Positions 56,507 to 63,872 of a stretch of 64,000 nt of DNA are shown here, one piece after another. Origin of the DNA: a virus; the IMG/VR virus record IMGVR_UViG_3300036715_002961, positions 24,801-88,800 of that record; one strand, written 5' to 3'. The translations under genes and the position numbers were made by a program. How positions within the stretch are numbered: position 1 is the stretch's first letter; the number at the start of each line of letters is the position of its first letter. The notes beneath the pieces are model-generated. The model made no database searches. It was not told the DNA's origin and saw only the letters and a program-made list of their open reading frames with translations.

Positions 56507-57081
56507 TTGACCTTGTAATCAGCGCCGACGATGGACCGCCACGGGGCGTCGGCTGGCTTGAGGGTCGACTCGACGAACGCGTCGAGGGCGGCCTTGGTCG
56601 GGAACGACAGCTCGACGACATGCTTCGCGACCGGCTCGGGGGGCAGATCCACGGGGACGATCGGATCGTTGATCCGAACGAACGACTCGACCTCGGAAAC
56701 TGCGAAGCCGGTGAGCGATAGGTCGAAATTCTGCTTCGACAGGTCGATGAGGACGGCGGAGAGTTTCTGCTCATCCCATTCAGCGGCTTCGTTGAGGCGG
56801 TTGTCGGCGAGCGTAAACGCGGCGGCCTGCTCGTCGGTCAACTCGATGAAATGGACCGGAATTTCCCTCAAACCGAGCTTGAGAGCGGCTTTGACGCGGG
56901 TATGACCGGCGAGGATCCGAAGGTCGGAGGTACGAACGACAACGGGCGACGCAAATCCGAAGGTCTCGATGCTGCGGGCAACCTTCGCGACGACGTCGTC
57001 GTTACGACGAGGGTTTTGATCCCAGGGGACCAGGCGGCGGGGGTCGATGACGAGGCTATTCGTGATCTTTTTTGAGGCCAT
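56503..57081 (-). CDS. ParB-like protein 4
   Basis: 192 residues from ATG 57081; an upstream open frame exists but lacks a start with a ribosome site. I-D-P-R-R-L-V-P-W-D-Q-N-P-R-R and I-L-A-G-H-T-R-V-K-A-A-L are ParB/Srx motifs with Gly-His-Thr-Arg in place of Gly-Glu-His-Arg. This form is common next to phage modification methylases. Sits next to the nuclease and the SbcCD genes. Confidence 0.78.
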   Translation of the reverse strand: MASKKITNSLVIDPRRLVPWDQNPRRNDDVVAKVARSIETFGFASPVVVRTSDLRILAGHTRVKAALKLGLREIPVHFIELTDEQAAAFTLADNRLNEAAEWDEQKLSAVLIDLSKQNFDLSLTGFAVSEVESFVRINDPIVPVDLPPEPVAKHVVELSFPTKAALDAFVESTLKPADAPWRSIVGADYKVK

Positions 57082-57622
57082 GAGCGACGATCCTTTGAAG
57101 AGCGCTGTGCGTGAGCAACGCGTCGAGGTAGGAGGCCGCAACCGAGCATTTTTCGGGGGCGGCATCGGGGAGGGGCGCGGGGTCCCGTAGCAGCAAAATC
57201 GGCGAGAGGACGCCGATTAGACCGGTACGGCGGACGTAGGCAGAGGGGAGGAAAATTCGCCAGGGCTGACCGTTGCGACGAAAGATCAAGAGCGGCTCGC
57301 CGGCCTGCTCGTCGGCTGCTTTCCAGGACTGCCGCCACCACGACCAGGCGGGATGTCGGGCGGCGGCGCCGCGGGCGGTTTGGAGCCGAGAGCCGGCCTC
57401 GCGCCGTTTCACTTCGATGACGAAGGGAAAGTCGACCGAGGTCGTCATGAGGTCGCCCGACGCCTTGAACCCAGCGCGAAGATCTTTCGTGCCCCAGCCG
57501 CCCGACGCGGGCGTTCGCGCGAAGCGAGCGGCGGGGTCGTGGGCCTGCCACCAGGGGGCGACCAGGCGAGCGATTTCCAGCTCGGCCGAGGCGCCCTTGA
57601 CGCGGCTGCTCCTACCGCCCAC
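57056..57622 (-). CDS. PD-(D/E)XK nuclease/resolvase-like
   Basis: 188 residues from ATG 57622; it overlaps ParB-like protein 4 by 26 bases. E14, D57 in G-D-L, and F-V-I-E-V-K-R (E70, K72) form the PD-(D/E)XK site; the early S-A-E-L-E-I helix is typical of the family. Could resolve recombination intermediates or process DNA ends with RecA and SbcCD nearby. Confidence 0.72.
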   Translation of the reverse strand: MGGRSSRVKGASAELEIARLVAPWWQAHDPAARFARTPASGGWGTKDLRAGFKASGDLMTTSVDFPFVIEVKRREAGSRLQTARGAAARHPAWSWWRQSWKAADEQAGEPLLIFRRNGQPWRIFLPSAYVRRTGLIGVLSPILLLRDPAPLPDAAPEKCSVAASYLDALLTHSALQRIVAHGLKKDHE

Positions 57623-57845
57623 GGCGACGGGCGCTCAGGGCGGCGCGACGGGCGGCGCGGTTGGGAAGGGCGGCGATCTGCTCTCGATGACGCTTCTGGG
57701 CGTTTTCCAGGATCGCAGCCAGCTCGACGCGCCCTTCGGGGGTCTTGGTCAGCTCGTTGTAGCGTTCGAGCATCGCGCGCTGCGTCTTGGTCAAATTCGG
57801 GAAGGAATCGATGTCGAGGGGCTTGGAGAGGTCGACCGGGTTCAT
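57612..57845 (-). CDS. Small helical basic protein
   Basis: 77 residues from ATG 57845 (ATGA overlap with the SbcC-like gene). Helical, with T-K-T-Q-R-A-M-L-E-R-Y and an Arg-rich end. No family recognised. May assist SbcCD or the nuclease. Confidence 0.5.
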   Translation of the reverse strand: MNPVDLSKPLDIDSFPNLTKTQRAMLERYNELTKTPEGRVELAAILENAQKRHREQIAALPNRAARRAALSARRRGR

Positions 57846-59818
57846 TGGATCCTTGGGACGGCCGAGCCGTCGTTGTTTTCGATGGAGATGCGAGAGGGGA
57901 GTGCGTCGAGCGCGTCGGGGGAATGGGCGATGACGAAGGCCTGCTGGATACCGGCGGCCGCGAGCATTTTAGGGATCGCGGCCGAGAGGGCGCGGCGGTT
58001 TGCCTTGTCGAGTTGGCCGAACGGCTCGTCGAGGATCGCGAGCGAGAGCTTGCCACCGCGTTGCGCGCGGAGCCACGCGGAAGCGGCAAGTTGGAATGTC
58101 AGGCCCGCCAGATCTTCGGCCGCGCCCGACTGGTCCGAGAGCAGAATTTCGAGCTTGTCGGAGGTCTGGAGGCCGCGGGCGGCGCCGCACGCACCGCACA
58201 CTTTGATCTTGGCCGAGGCCGGGAACGCAGCGCCGCAAACATCGCAAGCCTTTGCAGGCTCCTTGCCTTCGCGCTGCCACGAAACGCTGAGCGAGAGGTT
58301 GATTCCGGCAGCCGAAAGCATGTCGTTTGCGAGCACTTGGATCGCGCCGAGGCTCTGCTCTGCGACCATCCGTTGCGCACCCGTGCGACCAAACACGACC
58401 CCGGCGGCGCGTAACAGGTCAACCTCGGTTTGCGTCTTACGAATCGCCTCTTCGTGCTCGGCTTTCGAGGCATGGAGCTTGTCGATGTAGGCGAGATCGC
58501 GGTCGGCCGCTTCGAGCAGGGCCGACGCTTCGCGAACGTCACGCGTGGCGGATGAAAACTCGTCGTCGGCGCTACGGTACTCGGCCGTGACTGCGTCGGC
58601 GTCCGACTGGGCGAGCAGCGCTTTGGCCTCTTTGTACCGAGGGATCAAAAACTGCACGTCGTTGCGCAGCGAATGGATGCGGCCTTCGAGGCGCGCGAGG
58701 CGCGCGCGGATCTGCGTCGCGCGCTCTTCGGTCGCACGCGCATCGCGGGCGGAGCGGTCGAGACCGGTCAGCTCGGCGGCGATTGCTGCCGATTTCTTTT
58801 CGGCGTTGCTCCGCTGCATGTCGATTTCGAACCGGGCTGGGCACTCGAAATCGACGACGGGGCAACGGCCGTCGAACTTCCCGCCGGCGACCAGGTCGAG
58901 AGACCGGCGGGTCGACGCCAGCTCGTTGCATCGCACCTCAAGAGCCGATGTTTTTGCACGCAAAGCGGATGCTTCGCCGCCTTCGGGGAGAGCGGCAATA
59001 TCCGACCGAAGGCTGGCGATCTCTTCGCCGACGGTCTGCCCGTCAGCGACAAGGGCGTTGCGGCGCGCGACGACCTCGCGAGCGGCGGCGATGCGGTTGA
59101 CCGCTTCGACGTTCCCGACAACACGGTCTTTCGCCGCGCTGAGTCGTTTCGCCGCCGTAGACGACTCGTCGAGGGCGTAAACGCGACGGTCGAGGACGTC
59201 TTCGCGGTCGCGGGTCGCGAGCTGCGCGGTGGTCTCGTCGAGGCGCGCACGGGACGCGGCGAGCTGCGCAAGGGCGACGCTGAGCCGACCGCGAACCAGC
59301 GTGTCGGCCGCCTGGAGCGGTTCCAAGCGGAGCCACGCGGAGACGATCTCCATGCGCGTTTCCGGGCGCGCGAGGATCAGGCGAGCGATCTGGCGCTGCT
59401 GAATGCAGGTCGAGGCAAAGAAATCGGCCTCGTCGACACCCGTCAGCTCGACGATGCGGCGCTGCGCTTCGTCCTGGGTCGATTCGGCGGTGGCACCGTC
59501 GAGAACGTGGCGACACGTCAGAACCGTTTTCTTGCCTCGGTGACGCTCGCGGCGAACGATCGTGCCGTCGTCGAACTCCAACTGCACAGCACCGAACGAC
59601 TCGTTGTTGTTGATCCATTCGTCGGCGGTGCGCTTGCGATGGACGCCATAGAGCGCAAACCCGATCGATTCGATGAGCGAGGTTTTGCCGAGCCAGTTGG
59701 AGCGCTCTTCGTTGTCGGTCGAGCGGGCGACGATCGCGTAGGCTGTGTCGTCGATGTCGAGGTCGAAGGCGCCGCGGTAGCAAAGCCAGTTTGCGAGGAT
59801 AATTTTGGAAATTCTCAC
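57842..59818 (-). CDS. SbcC/Rad50-like ATPase
   Basis: 658 residues from ATG 59818 (ATGA overlap). N-terminal N-W-L-G-K-T-S-L-I-E (41-50) is the Walker A site. C-I-Q-Q-R-Q-I is the Q-loop. Two coiled-coil arms meet at C-P-V-V-D-F-E-C-P, the hook region. L-A-I-L-D-E-P-F-G-Q-L-D is Walker B/D-loop near the C-terminus. An extra C-x2-C ... C-x2-C zinc ribbon (C-D-V-C, C-G-A-C) precedes the signature. With the SbcD-like protein it processes DNA ends. Confidence 0.85.
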   Translation of the reverse strand: MRISKIILANWLCYRGAFDLDIDDTAYAIVARSTDNEERSNWLGKTSLIESIGFALYGVHRKRTADEWINNNESFGAVQLEFDDGTIVRRERHRGKKTVLTCRHVLDGATAESTQDEAQRRIVELTGVDEADFFASTCIQQRQIARLILARPETRMEIVSAWLRLEPLQAADTLVRGRLSVALAQLAASRARLDETTAQLATRDREDVLDRRVYALDESSTAAKRLSAAKDRVVGNVEAVNRIAAAREVVARRNALVADGQTVGEEIASLRSDIAALPEGGEASALRAKTSALEVRCNELASTRRSLDLVAGGKFDGRCPVVDFECPARFEIDMQRSNAEKKSAAIAAELTGLDRSARDARATEERATQIRARLARLEGRIHSLRNDVQFLIPRYKEAKALLAQSDADAVTAEYRSADDEFSSATRDVREASALLEAADRDLAYIDKLHASKAEHEEAIRKTQTEVDLLRAAGVVFGRTGAQRMVAEQSLGAIQVLANDMLSAAGINLSLSVSWQREGKEPAKACDVCGAAFPASAKIKVCGACGAARGLQTSDKLEILLSDQSGAAEDLAGLTFQLAASAWLRAQRGGKLSLAILDEPFGQLDKANRRALSAAIPKMLAAAGIQQAFVIAHSPDALDALPSRISIENNDGSAVPRIQ

Positions 59819-60309
59819 AGGCGAACCTCGGCGGCGATGCTTTGAATGAGGGCGTTGAACGCAGGGCGATGTTGTTCGGGGAGAACAACGGCGGCGGCGG
59901 CCTGCTCGACGGCCTCGCGAAGGGACGGAACCGCGACGACCGCGAGTTTTGAGACGTCGGGGATGACCGCGCCTTTGGGGCGGGGAAACACGATGACGGA
60001 GGCGGCGACGTCTGCGAGAGCCGCTTTCGAGAGCCGAATGTCTTCGTCGGTCGCGTCCACGCCGGGGCGAAGGCGGACGATCTTGTCGGCGTAGCGCGAG
60101 GGGACGAGGATCGGGAGATCTGTGACCGTCACCAGGTCACGAAGAACGTCGATCCGCTCGCTCTCGACCACGAGGGGAACCCGGGTTCCCGTCTCAACAG
60201 CGGGCGGCGGGGCGAAGTACTCAGCCGCGCTCGGGGGCGGTTTCTTAGTCTTCGGAGGCTTGTCAACGGGCGGGTCGGTCGGTTGTTTTGAGGACGATTT
60301 GCGAGCCAT
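59815..60309 (-). CDS. Hypothetical protein between SbcC and SbcD
   Basis: 164 residues from ATG 60309, overlapping neighbours. A basic, Pro/Lys-rich N-terminal 45 residues and a C-terminal alpha/beta domain (V-T-V-T-D-L-P-I-L-V-P). It contains a dispersed palindrome in the linker (60173, T-R-V-P). It may link SbcC and SbcD products. Confidence 0.5.
   Translation of the reverse strand: MARKSSSKQPTDPPVDKPPKTKKPPPSAAEYFAPPPAVETGTRVPLVVESERIDVLRDLVTVTDLPILVPSRYADKIVRLRPGVDATDEDIRLSKAALADVAASVIVFPRPKGAVIPDVSKLAVVAVPSLREAVEQAAAAVVLPEQHRPAFNALIQSIAAEVRL
60173..60190. repeat. Dispersed palindrome copy 16
   Basis: GGGGAACCCGGGTTCCC inside the gene at 59815-60309, T-R-V-P frame. Confidence 0.85.
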
Positions 60310-61028
60310 TATTCGCCTTTCACGATGAGAAACGCGCGATCGTTCAGCTCTTCGCAGAACGTCAGCTTTGCGAGCGAGCCGGGGATCTCAATCGGGTTCG
60401 ATGAGCCACGGGGGTAGAACGATTGGCGGGCGTGATAATGCCCGTTGAACCGGTGCATCTGCTCGGTCTCTTCGACCGGAAACAGAACGTCGCGACCGCG
60501 GCGCATGTCCGTAGTTTCTTCGCCGGGATGCATGCCGGGAATCGTGAGATGCCCGAACACAAGGTCGCCGGCGCGGGCGTTCGCGCGAACGTACTCGGCG
60601 GGCGAGTACGTGTGTGACGAGGCCGTAAACGGGAGGAACGCGAGGTTGCGGTCGGAGCCGGTGAGACGGGCAACCGACGGGCGCTCAATGACGTGAACCA
60701 AACGCAACGAACCACGCTCAAGGCCGTAAAGGGGGCAAAGACTCGTGAGACCGCTGCCGTCTTCGATGACGTCGTGATTCCCGGCCATGTAGTACTGAAT
60801 CACGCCGCGCTCGCGCAGCTCGGCGGCGAACGCAATCAGCTCTTGAAGAGCGGCGAATGCGTTGGCGCCGGTGTCGGGGTCGCAGAAATCGCCCATGAAA
60901 ATGAAGGTATCGCCGGGGTCGAGAGCGGACGCGACTTGCTGCATGCCGGCGATGAGTTCGGGGAGCCGACGAACGCCGTGCGTTACCCAGTTGAGATGCC
61001 AGTCGGAGGAAATCACGATTTTCGGCAT
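60309..61028 (-). CDS. SbcD/Mre11-like nuclease
   Basis: 239 residues from ATG 61028. S-S-D-W-H-L (D9, H11), M-G-D-F-C-D, A-G-N-H-D and G-H-Y-H-A are the calcineurin-like metallophosphoesterase motifs. Shorter than bacterial SbcD (about 400 residues); compact phage versions exist. Works with the SbcC-like ATPase on DNA ends and recombination. Confidence 0.82.
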   Translation of the reverse strand: MPKIVISSDWHLNWVTHGVRRLPELIAGMQQVASALDPGDTFIFMGDFCDPDTGANAFAALQELIAFAAELRERGVIQYYMAGNHDVIEDGSGLTSLCPLYGLERGSLRLVHVIERPSVARLTGSDRNLAFLPFTASSHTYSPAEYVRANARAGDLVFGHLTIPGMHPGEETTDMRRGRDVLFPVEETEQMHRFNGHYHARQSFYPRGSSNPIEIPGSLAKLTFCEELNDRAFLIVKGE

Positions 61029-61303
61029 AGTGTTTTCTCGGTTAACGACGACGAACGGACGCCTGATTGCGCCTCGTATTCGCGTTCTGCTTCTTGCCAT
61101 TCAGCGGTGATCAGGGCCGCGGTGCGCTTGTCCTTGCATTCAAAAAAGACCAGAAACCGTGTTTTCTCTTCGACGGTCGAAATGACGATCGAAATGACCG
61201 AGGCCGAGTAGTATTTTGAAACATGGCTACACGCACGGACGGCGCCGTTGGGTCCCGGGGCGATTAGGTAGTTGTACCCAAGCGGCGGATCATTGGTCTC
61301 CAT
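61013..61303 (-). CDS. Hypothetical protein
   Basis: 96 residues from ATG 61303. Beta-rich, with S-V-I-S-I-V-I-S-T-V-E-E-K-T-R-F-L-V-F-F. It overlaps the SbcD-like gene start by 16 bases and RecA by 14. No family recognised; may be a single-strand or RecA modulator. Confidence 0.5.
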   Translation of the reverse strand: METNDPPLGYNYLIAPGPNGAVRACSHVSKYYSASVISIVISTVEEKTRFLVFFECKDKRTAALITAEWQEAEREYEAQSGVRSSSLTEKTLCRKS

Positions 61304-62447
61304 CGATCACACCATCCGGGTTTGACGAGTGCTCTGCTTCGAGCCAAGCGGCGACACGAGCAATGAACGCGTCGCGGTGGGGGGACTCACGTAGGATGGC
61401 CAAAAACGCGTATTCGCCTTGGGCCTGGCCGATCTCAGGATCGGAAAGCCACGACGACGACTTTTTGATCAATCCGGCTTTGAGAGCCACGTCGAACGCG
61501 TCGCGGCACGGGTCGAGGCCGGCGGCCGACACGAGACCGTTGGCCGTGCAGAAATAAAACTTTGAGTTTTTGCCGTCCTTGCCGCCGAGCTTCGTTTTTC
61601 GGATCGTTCCGACGTGGCGCTCGCCGTAGACGACCTGCGCCTCGCCCTCTTTCTTGGGACCGATCCAGCCGGCGCGCTCGATGCGGACGACGAGCGATGA
61701 ATCGAAAAAGACGGCCTTGCCGCCGGTGACTTTGTAGTCGTTGCCGTACTTCTTATCGTTCGCGTCGGCGTCGGGATCTTCGCTCTCGCGGACGATCATG
61801 ATGATCGATGCGTTGTGCGCGTCGAGCAGCGGGACCAGCTCGTCGAGCCAGGCGGCGGTGTAGGCGGCACGAACCTGGCCAGCGCGACCGCCGACGCCGT
61901 CGACACCGTTTTTGGTCACGCCAGCCGCGACCTTCGAGGCGAGGCCGGCGGGCGTGAGCTTGCGCAAACTGTCGACGATCATCAGGGCGCCGCCGTCGGC
62001 CGGCAACTGCCCCTTGGCCCGGGCGGCCGAAACGGCCTGGAGCCATTTGCGGGCGTTGTCCATGGCCTCTTCGTAGGTCGCCGGCTTCGAGCCGAAAAAC
62101 AAGTCGCTACGAGCCGTCTCGGGGCCCATGATCAGGGCGGGGAATTTGTCGTCGAGCGTGCGCTCGGCATCGTTGTACATGACCGGGCTGCCGGCATCGA
62201 TGAAGCTCGCGGCGACGGTTAGGACGAATGTCGTCTTGCCTTCGTTGGACGGGCCATGAACCATCACGACGCGCTGAAGCGGAAAACCGTTGACGCGGGT
62301 CGCAGCGTTGAACGAAATGAGGCGTGTTTTGACCGACCGGATCGGCTGAAAAACATCACGCGCCGGGGTGAAGCCGTCGATTGAGAATGCCGTCTTTTGG
62401 AGCGCTACCGCGAGCGCTTTCGACGGCATGGTCGGATTCCTTGCCAT
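61290..62447 (-). CDS. recA: RecA/UvsX-type recombinase
   Basis: 385 residues from ATG 62447. Walker A G-P-S-N-E-G-K-T-T (65-73), Walker B L-M-I-V-D-S-L near 155-161, and a Glu near 95 in N-D-A-E-R-T-L-D (RecA-type). The C-terminal part is shorter than in host RecA. It drives strand exchange in phage recombination-dependent replication, near SSB and SbcCD. Confidence 0.85.
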   Translation of the reverse strand: MARNPTMPSKALAVALQKTAFSIDGFTPARDVFQPIRSVKTRLISFNAATRVNGFPLQRVVMVHGPSNEGKTTFVLTVAASFIDAGSPVMYNDAERTLDDKFPALIMGPETARSDLFFGSKPATYEEAMDNARKWLQAVSAARAKGQLPADGGALMIVDSLRKLTPAGLASKVAAGVTKNGVDGVGGRAGQVRAAYTAAWLDELVPLLDAHNASIIMIVRESEDPDADANDKKYGNDYKVTGGKAVFFDSSLVVRIERAGWIGPKKEGEAQVVYGERHVGTIRKTKLGGKDGKNSKFYFCTANGLVSAAGLDPCRDAFDVALKAGLIKKSSSWLSDPEIGQAQGEYAFLAILRESPHRDAFIARVAAWLEAEHSSNPDGVIDGDQ

Positions 62448-62480
62448 GTATGTCTCCTACAGGCGCACCGTGGCGCCGGG

Positions 62481-62572
62481 GCTCTTCGCGAGAATCGAAC
62501 CCGCGCACACGGTAGGGGAGCCGAGATAGGTGCAAACTATCTCGGCTGCTCGCCCGCATGTTCCAAAAGAGC
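62481..62572 (-). tRNA. tRNA-like sequence, candidate Ala (UGC)
   Basis: Seven-base acceptor arms GCTCTTT/GAAGAGC (one G-U), a T arm GCGGG-TTCGATT-CTCGC, and a loop TTTGCAC with T33 and anticodon UGC. The anticodon stem extends to 11 pairs, and the D arm is poor, so this is atypical. The 3' end is not CCA. It may be a degenerate or unusual tRNA. Confidence 0.45.
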
Positions 62573-62576
62573 CGTC

Positions 62577-62611
62577 ACTCGCGGATTGGCAGTTTGCAGG
62601 TTGCCGCGAGT
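62577..62611 (-). other. Hairpin beside tRNA-like sequence
   Basis: An eight-base perfect stem ACTCGCGG/CCGCGAGT with a 19-base loop just upstream of the tRNA-like sequence. No T-tract, so not a clear terminator. The rest of the 62448-62681 gap holds no gene that I can support. Confidence 0.4.
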
Positions 62612-62681
62612 CAACCGGGAAGGGAACACCCATCAGCACGCGCGGTAGTCCACAAAACCCGCGCGCGCTGAACTGCCATTA

Positions 62682-63728
62682 TCAGAAAGGGATCTCGTCG
62701 TCGGGATCCGGGGAACCGTCCTCGCCAACCGATTCAACGGCGGCGGGGGCGGGCGGCGCAGCCTGCTTCGGCTTAGCAGCGGGAGCGGGAGCGGGAGCGG
62801 GAGCGGGAGCGGGAGCGGCAGCGGCAGCGGCAGCGGCAGCGGCAGCGGCAGCGGGGGCGACGCCGTCAACAAGCGCGTAGCGCTGGCCGCAATGGGGGCA
62901 AACTTCCGCGGTGACCGAGATCTGCTTTTGGCACTTGTAGCAGGGCTCCGTTTCCTCGACCGGGGGGGCCGTGTCTACGGGACGGCGCCCGCCTCCAAAC
63001 GCGACGGGGGGCGATGCAGGGGCCGACGTGGCAGGGGCCGGCTCGGATGCCTCAGAATCGGCCGCGAGGCGCTTGCGTTCGAGCGCTCGGTCGCGAGCGG
63101 CGCGGCGTTCTTCTTCGTAGGCAGCGTCGGCCGCGTCCTGTTCCTCGAACGTCTCGCCCGGGCGCGCATTCGCGAAGATTTGGTCGAAGGGAATCCCGAT
63201 GCGCGGGTTCGCGTAGGTCTCCATGGTCTCGCGAAGCGTGAACGCGTCGAAGGGTCGGCATTCAGCGTGAACCGCGGGCGGGACCGGGCCGTCGATCATT
63301 CGAAGAATCGCCGCGTTGGGCGTCTTCGAGAGACGGGTCGACGCATCGTATTTGTCTTGGAAATTCGGCTTCTTGTTATCGAATTCCCATTCGATTGCGT
63401 AGGGGTTCAGCCAAGGCAAACCGTCCTCGCGACCGCGGTCTTTCTGCGCCTTCTGGATCGCGGTGCGCATTTTCTGGATCAGAATGCCCGGCTCGGTCGA
63501 GACGATCAAGCCGGTGTCCGGGTTCGCCTCGTCGACGTAGCAAACGACGTAGTTTTCCTTGGGGGACGCGTTTTCCTTCCACGCCTCGGTGAGAGCAATG
63601 CCCGCTTGGCGAAGTGACGTTCGCTCGCCATCCGTGAGGTCCCGACGACCGAACAGATTGAGATAGCCGCCGACGTGGATCACGACGTTGTCCTTGGGGT
63701 AGGTCGCGTCGTTGAAATCGAACAGCAC
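62682..63728 (-). CDS. SSB-like single-strand DNA-binding protein
   Basis: 348 residues from GTG 63728. The end D-D-E-I-P-F matches the acidic tip by which SSB recruits repair enzymes. C-Y-K-C and C-P-H-C make a zinc ribbon near residues 265-285, then an Ala/Pro microsatellite linker. The N-terminal 200 residues are alpha/beta and not a usual OB fold by eye. The same frame is open from a TAG at 63873 without a start, so the N-terminus may be longer. Likely protects replication intermediates used by RecA. Confidence 0.68.
   Translation of the reverse strand: MLFDFNDATYPKDNVVIHVGGYLNLFGRRDLTDGERTSLRQAGIALTEAWKENASPKENYVVCYVDEANPDTGLIVSTEPGILIQKMRTAIQKAQKDRGREDGLPWLNPYAIEWEFDNKKPNFQDKYDASTRLSKTPNAAILRMIDGPVPPAVHAECRPFDAFTLRETMETYANPRIGIPFDQIFANARPGETFEEQDAADAAYEEERRAARDRALERKRLAADSEASEPAPATSAPASPPVAFGGGRRPVDTAPPVEETEPCYKCQKQISVTAEVCPHCGQRYALVDGVAPAAAAAAAAAAAAAPAPAPAPAPAPAAKPKQAAPPAPAAVESVGEDGSPDPDDEIPF
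62778..62852. repeat. Six-base microsatellite
   Basis: Tandem GGGAGC-type and GGCAGC-type units in the SSB-like gene encode the Ala/Pro linker. Length variation between isolates is likely. Confidence 0.7.
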
Positions 63729-63872
63729 GTCGGTCCAAGAAATCTGGCGCGTTTCAAGGGCGGCGAGCAGCCAGTCGGAGAGCAGATCGAACGGACACGA
63801 TTCAGCGGCGACCTTGAACCGGTTGGAACCGCGTTCGTACCCTTCGAGGCGACGCCGCGCAAGGTGCGCAGT

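Noticed and set aside
6563-60190. The dispersed palindromes as rho-independent terminators
   Set aside because: Several lie inside genes and none has a T-tract on either strand, including the 28-base copy at 26690-26717.
6563-60190. The dispersed palindromes as parS sites
   Set aside because: The consensus differs from the known bacterial parS sequence (GTTTCACGTGAAAC type); ParB-like proteins here lack the partition HTH.
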